Source: an uncultured Anaerotignum sp. (GTDB taxonomy: Bacteria; Bacillota; Clostridia; Lachnospirales; Anaerotignaceae). From it: 21,285 nt of DNA. Positions 14,473 to 21,285 of this stretch are shown here, piece by piece; position 1 is the first letter of the stretch; every line of letters starts with the position of its first letter. Where the stretch lies: positions 1 to 21,285 of the forward strand of contig NZ_CAKQVD010000033.1 in the NCBI RefSeq assembly GCF_934277605.1, written 5' to 3'. Below the pieces are notes generated by a model. That model had not been told where the DNA came from, did not search any database, and was given only the letters and a program-made list of their open reading frames with translations. The position numbers and the translations under genes are program-made.

Positions 14473-14618
14473 TAGCAGAAACACATGATGTGGTTTAAAA
14501 TACCATGAAATGCTGTTGACATAAAAAATATGCCGAAGCAGGCCGAAAAAGAAATGAAAGAGAGGAGATGGGAAAGAACTCCTTGCCAAACAAGAAAAAA
14601 TAAGTTAGAATTTTGATA

Positions 14619-14627
14619 TGGTAAAGT
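14619..14627 (+). promoter_or_regulatory. Possible extended -10 promoter of the PIN/TRAM gene
   Basis: TGGTAAAGT (14619-14627) fits an extended -10 (TGn plus TAAAGT). The -35 position (14599-14604) is not TTGACA-like. The start would be near 14634, giving a leader of about 47 bases. Confidence 0.35.
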
Positions 14628-14680
14628 GAGGGAGAGTATCCCGTTTCTTTGCCGCAAAAAAAGAAAAGGAGGTGGAATGA

Positions 14681-15757
14681 ATGAAACGAGTGATAGAGCT
14701 AATCATAAGCTTGATTGCAACAGCGGCAACCTATGCCCTAATGCACGTTGTGCTTTTTATGGACTTATTCAAATTTCAACATAAATTGCCGGTTTATGTA
14801 CCCACAGTGGTAGCGGTATTTGTCGGACTCATATTCTATTTTATTATTGCAACCCCGTTGGCAAGCCTGCTTATGAAGCGCCTGAATCAAATGGAGGAGC
14901 GTTTGTCAAAAATGAATTTGAAGGAGCTTTCTCTTTCGGTAATCGGCTGTATTGTCGGCTTGGTTTTGGCAAATCTCATCGGGATGGCGTTCAGTAGCTT
15001 TGGGGCATTGGGCACCTTTATCGTGGTTTTGCTGAATATCCTGTTCGGCTTTTTGGGGATTCGTGTTGCCAGAAGAAAAAAGGACGATGTGAATGTGCGC
15101 ACCTTGAAGGAGGTGCTGATGACAACCCCACCCAGTACGGCGGAGGACTCCATCTACGGCAGACCGAAAATTTTGGATACCAGCGTTATTATCGACGGAA
15201 GAATTTTGGATTTGCTGCAAACAGGCTTTATCGAAGGGAAGATTATCATTCCCGATTTTGTTCTGGAGGAGCTGCGGCATATTGCGGATTCTGCGGATAG
15301 CCTGAAGCGGCAGAGAGGCCGCCGTGGCTTAGATATTTTGAATGAAATCCAAAAGCAGTTGGCGGTGCCTGTGGAAATTCAGAGCTTTCATCCCGCTCAG
15401 CAGATGGAGGTGGATTCCATGCTGCTGAAAATGGCGGACAGCATGGATGCCTTTGTTGTGACGAATGATTTTAACTTGAATAAGGTTGCGGAATTTCAAG
15501 GCGTGCGTGTGCTGAACATTAACGAGCTTTCCAATGCGGTGAAGCCCGTCGTTCTGCCCGGAGAGGAAATGGTTGTTACCGTTATCAAGGCCGGCAAGGA
15601 GGCAGGGCAGGGCATTGCCTATTTGAATGATGGCACGATGATTGTTGTGGATGGCGGCAGTAAGCATATCGGCGAAACCATTACGGTTATTGTGACCAGT
15701 GTTCTGCAAACCTCTGCGGGACGTATGATTTTTACAAAAATGATTGCTGCGGCATAA
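14681..15757 (+). CDS. Membrane-anchored PIN/TRAM domain protein (YacL-like)
   Basis: A 358-residue protein like Bacillus subtilis YacL. Four membrane helices (~5-27, 38-63, 84-104, 108-128) are followed by a PIN nuclease-like domain (~163-285) with acidic residues at expected places: ILDTSVIIDGR (D166), LEELR (E197), TNDFN (D263). A C-terminal TRAM RNA-binding domain spans ~293-355. The PIN domain would lie in the cytoplasm at the membrane. Substrate is unknown. The ATG at 14681 has AAAGGAGGTG upstream; an ATG at 14677 is out of frame. In B. subtilis yacL precedes ispD (radA-disA-yacL-ispD-ispF); the pair is kept here, but radA, disA and ispF are not beside it. Confidence 0.93.
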   Translation: MKRVIELIISLIATAATYALMHVVLFMDLFKFQHKLPVYVPTVVAVFVGLIFYFIIATPLASLLMKRLNQMEERLSKMNLKELSLSVIGCIVGLVLANLIGMAFSSFGALGTFIVVLLNILFGFLGIRVARRKKDDVNVRTLKEVLMTTPPSTAEDSIYGRPKILDTSVIIDGRILDLLQTGFIEGKIIIPDFVLEELRHIADSADSLKRQRGRRGLDILNEIQKQLAVPVEIQSFHPAQQMEVDSMLLKMADSMDAFVVTNDFNLNKVAEFQGVRVLNINELSNAVKPVVLPGEEMVVTVIKAGKEAGQGIAYLNDGTMIVVDGGSKHIGETITVIVTSVLQTSAGRMIFTKMIAAA

Positions 15758-15767
15758 GGGACGGCAT

Positions 15768-15802
15768 AAATGCGAAATCAGCTTGTATGATTTCGCATTT
15801 TT
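15768..15802 (+). terminator. Hairpin between the PIN/TRAM gene and ispD
   Basis: A perfect 13-bp stem, AAATGCGAAATCA (15768-15780) with 15788-15800, loop of 7 bases, ends in TTTTTGTT. It looks like a rho-independent terminator, perhaps leaky, because no strong promoter lies between it and the ispD ATG at 15824. Confidence 0.8.
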
Positions 15803-15823
15803 GTTCAGGCAGGAGGAAGGAAT

Positions 15824-16519
15824 ATGAAACCCATCAGTACGGCTGTGATTGTGGCAGCAGGAAAGGGCAAGCGCATGGGGACGAAAATCAGCAAGCAGTT
15901 TTTGCTCCTTGGCGAAAAGGAAATTCTTGCGCATACAGTGGAAAAATTTGAAAAAGCAGATGCCATTCGGGATATCATTCTGGTAACAGGGAGAGAGGCC
16001 GTGCAGGATGTGCGGGAAATGGCACAGGAATATGGCTGGAAGAAAATCCATGCGGTTACGGAGGGCGGAAGGGAGCGGCAGGATTCCGTTTTCCTCGGCT
16101 TGCAGCATTTGCCGCAGGATACGGAGGTTGTTTTAATCCATGACGGCGTGCGTCCGTTTGTGACAGCGGAAATTCTGGAGCGTTCCATTGCGGTTGCGGT
16201 CCAAATGGGCGGCTGTGTGGCAGGTGTGCCTGCGAAGGATACCATTAAGGTTTGCAATGCACAGGGGCTTGCCGTTGCCACACCGGAGCGCAGCACCCTT
16301 TGGCAGATTCAGACACCGCAGACCTTCCGCAAGGAAGAAATCATTTCCGCCTATCAGGCGGCAAGGGCAGATGGCTTTCTTGGGACGGATGATGCCTCGG
16401 TTTTGGAGCATAGCGGCTATCCTGTGCAGGTCATTATGGGCAGCTATCGCAACATCAAGATTACCACAAAGGAGGATTTGCTGATTGGTGAGGCATTTTT
16501 GAAGGAGGAGACCGAATGA
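15824..16519 (+). CDS. ispD: 2-C-methyl-D-erythritol 4-phosphate cytidylyltransferase
   Basis: A 231-residue IspD. It transfers CMP from CTP to MEP in the non-mevalonate isoprenoid pathway. Seen: the nucleotide-binding VIVAAGKGKRMG (8-19) with K24/Q25 nearby, IHDGVRPFV (~105-113), the segment RSTLWQIQTPQTFR and TDDASVLE, all family hallmarks. Length is normal. AGGAGGAAGGA lies just before the ATG. It overlaps rnhA by ATGA, so the two are translated together. IspF, often fused or adjacent, is not in this window. Confidence 0.97.
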   Translation: MKPISTAVIVAAGKGKRMGTKISKQFLLLGEKEILAHTVEKFEKADAIRDIILVTGREAVQDVREMAQEYGWKKIHAVTEGGRERQDSVFLGLQHLPQDTEVVLIHDGVRPFVTAEILERSIAVAVQMGGCVAGVPAKDTIKVCNAQGLAVATPERSTLWQIQTPQTFRKEEIISAYQAARADGFLGTDDASVLEHSGYPVQVIMGSYRNIKITTKEDLLIGEAFLKEETE

Positions 16520-16983
16520 AAACAGTAACGATTTATACGGATGGTGCTTGTTCGGGCAACCCCGGCCCCGGCGGCTATGGGGTGGTGCTGCTGTATGGCA
16601 GTGCGAAGAAGGAGCTTTCCGCAGGCTATCGTCTGACAACAAACAATCGCATGGAGGTGCTTGCGGTCATCAAGGGGCTGGAGGCATTGAAGGAGCCTTG
16701 CAGGGTGCAGCTTTACAGTGATTCCAAGTATGTGGTGGATGCCATTGAAAAGGGCTGGGTTGTGAAATGGCGGCAGAACGGCTGGATGCGGAACAAAAAG
16801 GAGAAGGCTTCCAATGTTGACCTTTGGGAGCGGCTGCTGTCCTTGCTGGAAAAGCATGAGGTAACATTTTTGTGGGTTAAGGGACACGCAGATAACCCCG
16901 GCAACGAAAGGTGCGATGCACTGGCACGCTTGGCCATCGGGCAGGGGGAGCTTCTTGAGGATGAAAATTACGGGAAAATGTAA
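16516..16983 (+). CDS. rnhA: Ribonuclease HI
   Basis: A 155-residue RNase HI that cuts the RNA strand of RNA-DNA hybrids. All catalytic residues are visible: YTDGACSGNPGPGG (D9), NRMEV (E47), YSDSKYV (D69), KGHADNPGNE (H124) and RCDALA (D134). The basic handle segment KGWVVKWRQNGWMRNKK (~79-95) is of the E. coli type, unlike handle-less forms. The ATG overlaps the ispD stop. Last gene before the csp promoter; no clear terminator follows it. Confidence 0.97.
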   Translation: MKTVTIYTDGACSGNPGPGGYGVVLLYGSAKKELSAGYRLTTNNRMEVLAVIKGLEALKEPCRVQLYSDSKYVVDAIEKGWVVKWRQNGWMRNKKEKASNVDLWERLLSLLEKHEVTFLWVKGHADNPGNERCDALARLAIGQGELLEDENYGKM

Positions 16984-17025
16984 GGGAATGTCGAGTGAAT
17001 TCCAAGTAAAGCACTGGAAATCAGA

Positions 17026-17054
17026 TTGACACCTGCAGAAATATATGGTAATAT
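17026..17054 (+). promoter_or_regulatory. Strong promoter of the cold-shock gene
   Basis: Consensus TTGACA (17026-17031), a 17-base spacer ending in TGG, and TAATAT (17049-17054), so both a perfect -35 and an extended -10. The start would be near 17061, giving a leader of about 42 bases with TAGGAGGA (17086-17093). This leader is far shorter than the long cold-sensing leader of E. coli cspA. Confidence 0.85.
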
Positions 17055-17102
17055 CAGTCTGTAACAAATTTTTATCTATCTCAAGTAGGAGGATTTTAAA
17101 GA

Positions 17103-17303
17103 ATGAAAAAAGGTACAGTAAAATGGTTTAACGCAGAAAAAGGTTTTGGTTTCATCTCCGTACCTGGTGAAGACGATGTATTCGTACATTTCTCCGCAAT
17201 TCAGGCTGAAGGCTACAAAACACTGGAAGAAGGCCAGGAAGTTGAATTTGAAGTAGTACAGGGTGCAAAAGGCCCTCAGGCTGCAAACGTAACACGTGCT
17301 TAA
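17103..17303 (+). CDS. csp: Cold-shock protein (CspA/CspB family)
   Basis: A 66-residue cold-shock-domain protein, the normal size. RNP1 (KGFGFISV, 13-20) and RNP2 (VFVHF, 26-30) are both present; the start MKKGTVKWFNAEKG and end PQAANVTRA are classic. It binds single-stranded RNA and DNA and acts as an RNA chaperone. Codon choice is noticeably more A/T-ending and uniform than in its neighbours, as expected for a highly expressed gene. Its strong promoter, strong ribosome site and own terminator support high expression. Which csp paralogue it is cannot be told. Confidence 0.97.
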   Translation: MKKGTVKWFNAEKGFGFISVPGEDDVFVHFSAIQAEGYKTLEEGQEVEFEVVQGAKGPQAANVTRA

Positions 17304-17371
17304 TCGATTCTATTTATTTGACCTAAGTGCGAAAGCATTTCAGACATATATTTGAGCTTGGTTATGCAACA

Positions 17372-17399
17372 AAAGGCTCTCCGTTTTCGGAGAGCCTTT
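17372..17399 (+). terminator. Terminator after the cold-shock gene
   Basis: AAAGGCTCTCCG (17372-17383) pairs perfectly with CGGAGAGCCTTT (17388-17399) around TTTT. The T tract (TTTCTTC) is short but the stem is strong. Confidence 0.88.
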
Positions 17400-17469
17400 C
17401 TTCATGCCGCAAAAAATGTATTTTTTTGGATTTCATCGGGAAGGAAGGGTGTTTTTTTCCTTGGAATCG

Positions 17470-17498
17470 TTGCATCTGCGGGAAGGGTGTGCTACAAT
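17470..17498 (+). promoter_or_regulatory. typA: Promoter of typA
   Basis: TTGCAT (17470-17475) and TACAAT (17493-17498) are separated by 17 bases, with TGC directly before the -10 (extended form). The start would be near 17505, giving a leader of about 53 bases. Confidence 0.65.
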
Positions 17499-17557
17499 TA
17501 AGTGTCACACAGAAGATAATGTAAAAGAAAAACTTGAAACGATTGGAGTAATTCTAT

Positions 17558-19390
17558 ATGAATCAAAAGATTGAAAATATCAGAAACGTAGCCATTATTG
17601 CCCATGTTGACCATGGCAAAACCACACTGGTGGATCAGCTCCTCAGACAGAGCGGCATTTTCCGTTCCAACCAAGAGGTGCAGGAAAGAGTCATGGATAG
17701 CGGCGATATTGAACGGGAAAGAGGGATTACCATTCTTTCCAAAAATACAGCCGTTAATTATGGCGACACAAAAATCAACATCATCGACACCCCGGGCCAT
17801 GCGGATTTCGGCGGCGAGGTTGAGCGTGTGCTGAAAATGGTGGATGGCGTTGTTCTGGTGGTGGATGCGTTTGAAGGCCCCATGCCGCAGACAAAATTCG
17901 TTTTGCGCAAGGCGTTGGAGCTGAATCATCCGGTTGTTGTTTGCGTAAATAAGGTGGATAGACCGGAGGCTCGTCCCGATGAGGTTGTGGATGAGGTGCT
18001 TGAGCTGTTTATGGAGCTGGATGCGAATGAGGACCAGTTGGATTCCCCCTTTGTGTTCGCTTCCGCAAGAGGCGGCTATGCCTCCGAGGATCCCTCTGCA
18101 AGAGAGGGCGATATGAAGCCCCTGTTTGAAACAATCATCAACCATATTCCCGCTCCCACAGGGGACGTGCATGCGCCTGCACAGGCTTTGATTTCCACGA
18201 TTGATTATAGCGAATACCTGGGACGTATCGGTGTCGGCAAGATTGAAAACGGCGTACTGCATGTGAATGACGAGGTTGTTGTTTTGAATATGCACAACGA
18301 GGAAACACAGAAAAAGGTTCGTATCACAAAGCTGTATGAATTTGAGGGCCTGCAAAGAGTAGAGGTCAAGGAGGCGAGTGTCGGCAACATTGTTGCACTC
18401 AGCGGTATCGAAAACATTATGATTGGGGATACCATCTGTTCTCCCGAAAAGCCCGAGCCTCTGCCCTTCGTAAAGATTTCCGAGCCTACACTGGCAATGA
18501 ATTTCTCTGTAAACGACAGCCCCTTTGCCGGGCAGGAGGGGAAATATGTAACCTCCAGACAGATTCGTGACAGATTGTTTAAGGAATTGAATACAGACGT
18601 CAGCCTGCGTGTAGAGGATACCGATAATCTGGATAGCGTAAAGGTTTCCGGCAGAGGGGAGCTGCATTTGTCCATTCTGATTGAAACACTGCGCAGAGAG
18701 GGCTATGAATTTCAGGTTTCCAAGCCTGAGGTGCTGTTCAGAGAGATTGACGGCAAAAAATGCGAGCCTATGGAGGCGGTAACGATTGACGTTCCCGAGG
18801 AATTTGTCGGCAATGTCATTGAAAAGCTGGGCAGCAGAAAGGGCGAAATGACAAATATGTATCCTGCAAAGGGCGGCTATACCAGATTGGAATTTTCCAT
18901 TCCCGCGAGAGGTCTGATTGGCTATCGCAGTGAATTTATGACGGATACAAAGGGCAACGGCGTGATGAACTCCCTGTTTGAAGGCTATGAGCCTTATAAG
19001 GGGGATATTATGACACGTTCTCAAGGCTCCTTGGTTGCCTTTGAAAGCGGCGAAGCCATCACCTATGGCCTGTATAACGCACAGGAGCGTGGGGATTTGT
19101 TCATCGGCGCAGGCACAAAGGTTTATGAGGGCATGGTTGTCGGCAGAAATGCCCGTGTAGATGACATGGATATCAACGTATGCAAGAAAAAACAGTTGAC
19201 CAATACCCGTGCGAGCGGCTCTGATGATGCGCTGAAGCTGACACCGCATATCACAATGTCCTTGGAGCAGTGCATGGAATTTATCAGTGATGATGAGCTG
19301 CTTGAGGTAACCCCCCAGAATTTGCGTATGCGCAAAAAGATTCTGGATAATACCCAGCGCAGAAAGGCGAAAAACCGTGCAAACAGCTGA
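17558..19390 (+). CDS. typA: Translational GTPase TypA/BipA
   Basis: A 610-residue TypA/BipA, full length. The G domain shows AHVDHGKTT (15-23), the switch region RERGITI, DTPGHADF and NKVDRPEAR; EF-Tu-like domain II, the EF-G-like domains III and V, and the BipA-specific C-terminal domain follow without break. It binds the 70S ribosome at the EF-G site and helps 50S subunit assembly, mainly needed at low temperature or under stress. Start ATG 17558 follows TTGGAG at about 9 bases. Neighbouring a cold-shock gene fits that role. There is no clear terminator before the flippase gene 55 bases on, so the two may be co-transcribed. Confidence 0.98.
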   Translation: MNQKIENIRNVAIIAHVDHGKTTLVDQLLRQSGIFRSNQEVQERVMDSGDIERERGITILSKNTAVNYGDTKINIIDTPGHADFGGEVERVLKMVDGVVLVVDAFEGPMPQTKFVLRKALELNHPVVVCVNKVDRPEARPDEVVDEVLELFMELDANEDQLDSPFVFASARGGYASEDPSAREGDMKPLFETIINHIPAPTGDVHAPAQALISTIDYSEYLGRIGVGKIENGVLHVNDEVVVLNMHNEETQKKVRITKLYEFEGLQRVEVKEASVGNIVALSGIENIMIGDTICSPEKPEPLPFVKISEPTLAMNFSVNDSPFAGQEGKYVTSRQIRDRLFKELNTDVSLRVEDTDNLDSVKVSGRGELHLSILIETLRREGYEFQVSKPEVLFREIDGKKCEPMEAVTIDVPEEFVGNVIEKLGSRKGEMTNMYPAKGGYTRLEFSIPARGLIGYRSEFMTDTKGNGVMNSLFEGYEPYKGDIMTRSQGSLVAFESGEAITYGLYNAQERGDLFIGAGTKVYEGMVVGRNARVDDMDINVCKKKQLTNTRASGSDDALKLTPHITMSLEQCMEFISDDELLEVTPQNLRMRKKILDNTQRRKAKNRANS

Positions 19391-19445
19391 GAAACAGCGT
19401 AAGGATACGGGGTTTGACTGATTGTTATTTAGAAAGAGGTGCAAC

Positions 19446-21050
19446 ATGGCGGCAAAAGCGAAGAAAAAGGGCGGCAGCTTCGTAAAACAGGCGGCAATTT
19501 TGGGCTTTGTATACCGTTTGCCCTTAACCAACATGATTGGGGATGAGGGGAATGCCATTTATGCCGGCGGCTATTATATTTATACCTTCCTGCTGATTTT
19601 ATCCTCGGCGGGGCTGCCTGCAGCAATTTCTAAGCTGGTTTCCGAGAGAATCGCATTGAAGCAATACCGAAATGCGCATCGCGTCTTTCAGGCGGCATTG
19701 GTGATTTCCACCTGCTTTGGCACGTTCTTTGCGATTGTGATGGGACTTGGCGCACACCGACTGGCAGATATAATTGACATTGCGGACAGCTATTATTCCC
19801 TGCTGACGCTTTGCCCGACTTTGGTGATTGTTGCTATCATGTCCGTATTCCGCGGATATTTCCAAGGGATGCGTACCATGGTGCCGACGGCAATTTCTCA
19901 GATTGTGGAGCAGGTGTTCAATGCCTTTTTCAGTGTGTATCTTGCATGGGTGTTTATGAGCATCCATGTTCCTGAGGGCATGAAGAAAAATATTCCGTTG
20001 GCATCCGCAGGCGGCACAATGGGGACAGGCGTGGGTGCGTTGGCAGGCCTGCTTGTCGTTATTTTCGCCTATTGCATGATTCGCCCGTATCTTTTGTGGC
20101 GTGCAAAACGCTGTAAGCAGCCATACGAGGAATCGAAGCGTGAGCTGATTGGCAGAGTGCTGCAAACGGCATGGCCGATTATTGCAGGCACAGCGGTATT
20201 CAGCATCACCAACCTGATTGATATGGGGATGGTGGTAAGAATTTTGCAGCAGATTGGATTTTCCGAAGCGAATGCAAGAGCGTTGTACGGACAGCTTTCG
20301 GGGAAATATGTCACGCTGACAACACTGCCCGTTACGATTTCTACGGCGGTTGCAACAGCGGCTCTGCCCAGCATTGCCGCATCGGTAAAATTGAAGGAGC
20401 GGAAGCAGGTGCGCAGAAAAATGACGCTGACCTATCGCATTTCCATGATTATTTCTGTGCCTGCGGCGGTTGGTATCAGTGCGCTTGGGCCGCAGATTAT
20501 CCACATGCTGTTCCCCAGTGCAAGCGACGGCGGCACACTGCTGACGGTTGGCGGCGTTTCGATTATCTTCTTGGCGCTTTGCCAGACCTCTACGGGCATT
20601 TTGCAGGGGATTGGGCATATTAAGGTGCCTGTGGTCGGCGCAATTTTGGGCGCAATCACGAAGGTAATTTTGAATGTTGTCTTGATTCGGATTCCTGCAA
20701 TCAATGTGCTGGGTGCGGTGCTTTCCACAACAGGCTGCTATCTGGTGGCAGGTGTGTTTGATGTTATCATGCTGAGCAGATTGACAGGAACAAAATTCGA
20801 CATCATGGGCAGCTTCTTAAAGCCGATTATCGGCTCTGTTGTCATGGCGGCGGCAACGCTTGGCAGCTATCATCTGTTCCTGCAGGCAGTCGGCAGCAAC
20901 ACGATTGCAACCCTCTTGGCCATTTGCATTGCAGTTGCGGTGTATGGCTTGGTTATGCTCTTGATTAAGGGCATTGTGGAGGAGGATTTGCAGACGATTC
21001 CCGGCGGCAGTAAGCTGATTCGCATTTGCAATCGACTGCATTTGTTATAA
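19446..21050 (+). CDS. MurJ/SpoVB-superfamily polysaccharide or lipid flippase, shortened helix 1
   Basis: A 534-residue MOP-superfamily exporter of the SpoVB/YtgP type, which flips undecaprenyl-linked cell-wall or polysaccharide intermediates. Family segments: YRLPLTNMIGDEGNAIYAGGYYIY (start ~23), LSSAGLPAAISKLVSERIA, RGYFQGMRTMVPTAISQIVEQVFNA and SGKYVTLTTLPVTISTAVATAALPSIA. Over a dozen helices are visible. Oddity: after SFVKQAAIL (11-19) the sequence jumps straight to GFVYRLPLT (20-28). Relatives, as I remember them, have about ten more residues here, ending in VR-I/L-I/L-G, that complete helix 1. Start ATG 19446 follows AGAGGTG; a TTG at 19422 would begin before the ribosome site. Which flippase class it belongs to is unsettled. 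Confidence 0.88.
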   Translation: MAAKAKKKGGSFVKQAAILGFVYRLPLTNMIGDEGNAIYAGGYYIYTFLLILSSAGLPAAISKLVSERIALKQYRNAHRVFQAALVISTCFGTFFAIVMGLGAHRLADIIDIADSYYSLLTLCPTLVIVAIMSVFRGYFQGMRTMVPTAISQIVEQVFNAFFSVYLAWVFMSIHVPEGMKKNIPLASAGGTMGTGVGALAGLLVVIFAYCMIRPYLLWRAKRCKQPYEESKRELIGRVLQTAWPIIAGTAVFSITNLIDMGMVVRILQQIGFSEANARALYGQLSGKYVTLTTLPVTISTAVATAALPSIAASVKLKERKQVRRKMTLTYRISMIISVPAAVGISALGPQIIHMLFPSASDGGTLLTVGGVSIIFLALCQTSTGILQGIGHIKVPVVGAILGAITKVILNVVLIRIPAINVLGAVLSTTGCYLVAGVFDVIMLSRLTGTKFDIMGSFLKPIIGSVVMAAATLGSYHLFLQAVGSNTIATLLAICIAVAVYGLVMLLIKGIVEEDLQTIPGGSKLIRICNRLHLL

Positions 21051-21057
21051 GAAAATG

Positions 21058-21101
21058 AAAAATCCATCGAATGATTTTGCGAAAGATTCGGTGGATTTTT
21101 T
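21058..21101 (+). terminator. Terminator after the flippase gene
   Basis: A 15-bp stem, 21058-21072 with 21086-21100 (one T-G wobble), loop of 13 bases, ends in a T run. It begins 8 bases after the stop codon. Confidence 0.85.
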
Positions 21102-21150
21102 GCTTGTAGGAGGAATGTGAGAAGAATTTTTAAAAATACAAGTTTTTTTG

Positions 21151-21179
21151 TTGACAGGGGGACTATCCTGTGGTAATAT
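21151..21179 (+). promoter_or_regulatory. Strong promoter of the tRNA gene
   Basis: Perfect TTGACA (21151-21156), 17-base spacer ending in TGG, TAATAT (21174-21179). The start would be near 21186, about 28 bases before the tRNA. The -35, spacer length and TGGTAATAT are the same as in the cold-shock promoter at 17026-17054. Confidence 0.85.
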
Positions 21180-21213
21180 GTAAAAGTCGCTGAACGAAAG
21201 CGGTAAAAAATAT

Positions 21214-21285
21214 CGAGGCGTGGCTCAGCTTGGTAGAGCGCTACATTAGGGATGTAGAGGTCGCAGGTTCAAATCCTGTCGCCTC
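21214..21285 (+). tRNA. tRNA-Pro (anticodon AGG), cut by the window end
   Basis: A full cloverleaf can be folded. Acceptor CGAGGCG (21214-21220) pairs with CGCCTC at the end, the last base (G72) lying outside. D stem GCTC/GAGC, anticodon stem CTACA/TGTAG and T stem GCAGG/CCTGT with TTCAAAT loop all fit. The anticodon loop TTAGGGA (21246-21252) gives AGG at 21248-21250, with G37 as in proline tRNAs. An expected C1-G72 pair also fits proline identity. Most bacterial proline tRNAs have TGG, GGG or CGG, so an A at the wobble position is unusual. No encoded CCA can be judged because the window stops here. Confidence 0.93.

Larger units (their letters stand above)
14374..14680. other. 307-base intergenic region between divergent genes
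   Basis: It carries the degV promoter on the minus strand, the probable PIN/TRAM promoter near 14619 and its ribosome site AAAGGAGGTGG (14665-14675). The middle (about 14480-14600) is A-rich and holds TTGACA at 14516-14521 with no matching -10, and an 11-codon frame at 14568 that I do not accept. I see no riboswitch fold or tRNA. Confidence 0.6.

Noticed and set aside
14516..14544. TTGACA at 14516 as a strong promoter
   Set aside because: The -10 position 17 bases downstream is CAGGCC; no promoter can be built from it.
14568..14603. 11-codon frame MGKNSLPNKKK upstream of the PIN/TRAM gene
   Set aside because: The GAGG-like site is only about two bases from the ATG, there is no clear promoter, and no known peptide matches.
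14374..14680. Riboswitch or T-box leader in the 307-base gap
   Set aside because: No T-box sequence, conserved aptamer core or terminator/anti-terminator pair was visible.
16984..17025. Terminator or operator hairpin TTCCA...TGGAA before the csp promoter
   Set aside because: Only five base pairs and no T tract; too weak to call.
17498..19558. 686-codon open frame on the minus strand opposite typA
   Set aside because: It is the antisense shadow of a full-length, fully conserved typA; its translation is rich in H, N, C and I, has no family motif and no ribosome site.
19599..20618. 339-codon minus-strand frame opposite the flippase
   Set aside because: Very rich in H, N, R and C, no recognisable domain, fully inside a good gene.
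1..21285. CRISPR array, insertion sequence, prophage or integration site
   Set aside because: No spaced direct repeats, transposase, integrase or terminal inverted repeats were seen. The tRNA at the right edge could be an integration target, but nothing in the window shows it.

Overview
The window looks like chromosomal DNA of an anaerobic, endospore-forming Gram-positive bacterium of the class Clostridia. The support is a spoVA dipicolinic-acid operon with a sigma-G-type promoter, strong AGGAGG ribosome-binding sites, Firmicutes-type gene neighbours (a YacL-like PIN/TRAM gene next to ispD) and a PUA-less ProB. A Lachnospirales-like lineage is my guess from protein style only. I see no insertion sequence, phage, CRISPR array or obvious foreign island; genes are tightly packed and most have readable promoters and terminators.

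Layout. (1) 126-2675: a YigZ/IMPACT-family gene converges on a DbpA/CsdA-type DEAD-box RNA helicase across a shared bidirectional terminator. The helicase diverges from an MgtC/SapB membrane protein. (2) 3470-6421: spoVAA-AB-AC-AD-AE, mostly overlapping or touching, behind a close sigma-G consensus; it would place the DPA channel in the forespore membrane. (3) 6555-8570: two small HD-domain hydrolase genes flank luxS, which is on the minus strand. The second HD gene and luxS are divergent, with promoters in one short intergenic region. (4) 8644-13476: proB, a zinc-ribbon membrane protein, a DUF2085 membrane protein, 5-formyl-THF cyclo-ligase, proA and a DUF2971 protein form one apparent operon. 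The first two proline-synthesis steps are thus separated by three genes not known to act in proline synthesis. (5) 13436-14472: a DegV fatty-acid-binding protein on the minus strand. (6) 14619-16983: a YacL-like PIN/TRAM protein, ispD and rnhA. (7) 17026-21100: a cold-shock protein with a very strong promoter, the GTPase TypA/BipA, and a MurJ/SpoVB-superfamily flippase whose first membrane helix looks shortened. (8) 21151-end: a tRNA-Pro gene cut by the window edge.

Points most worth a second look: the tRNA-Pro reads anticodon AGG, rare in bacteria; the flippase appears to lack about ten residues of helix 1; proB is preceded by a four-residue reading frame (MKRR) that owns the strong Shine-Dalgarno and stops inside the proB start; and the spoVA operon keeps AA and AB but lacks AEa and AF. 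I found no convincing wholly new system; most of the window is core chromosome.
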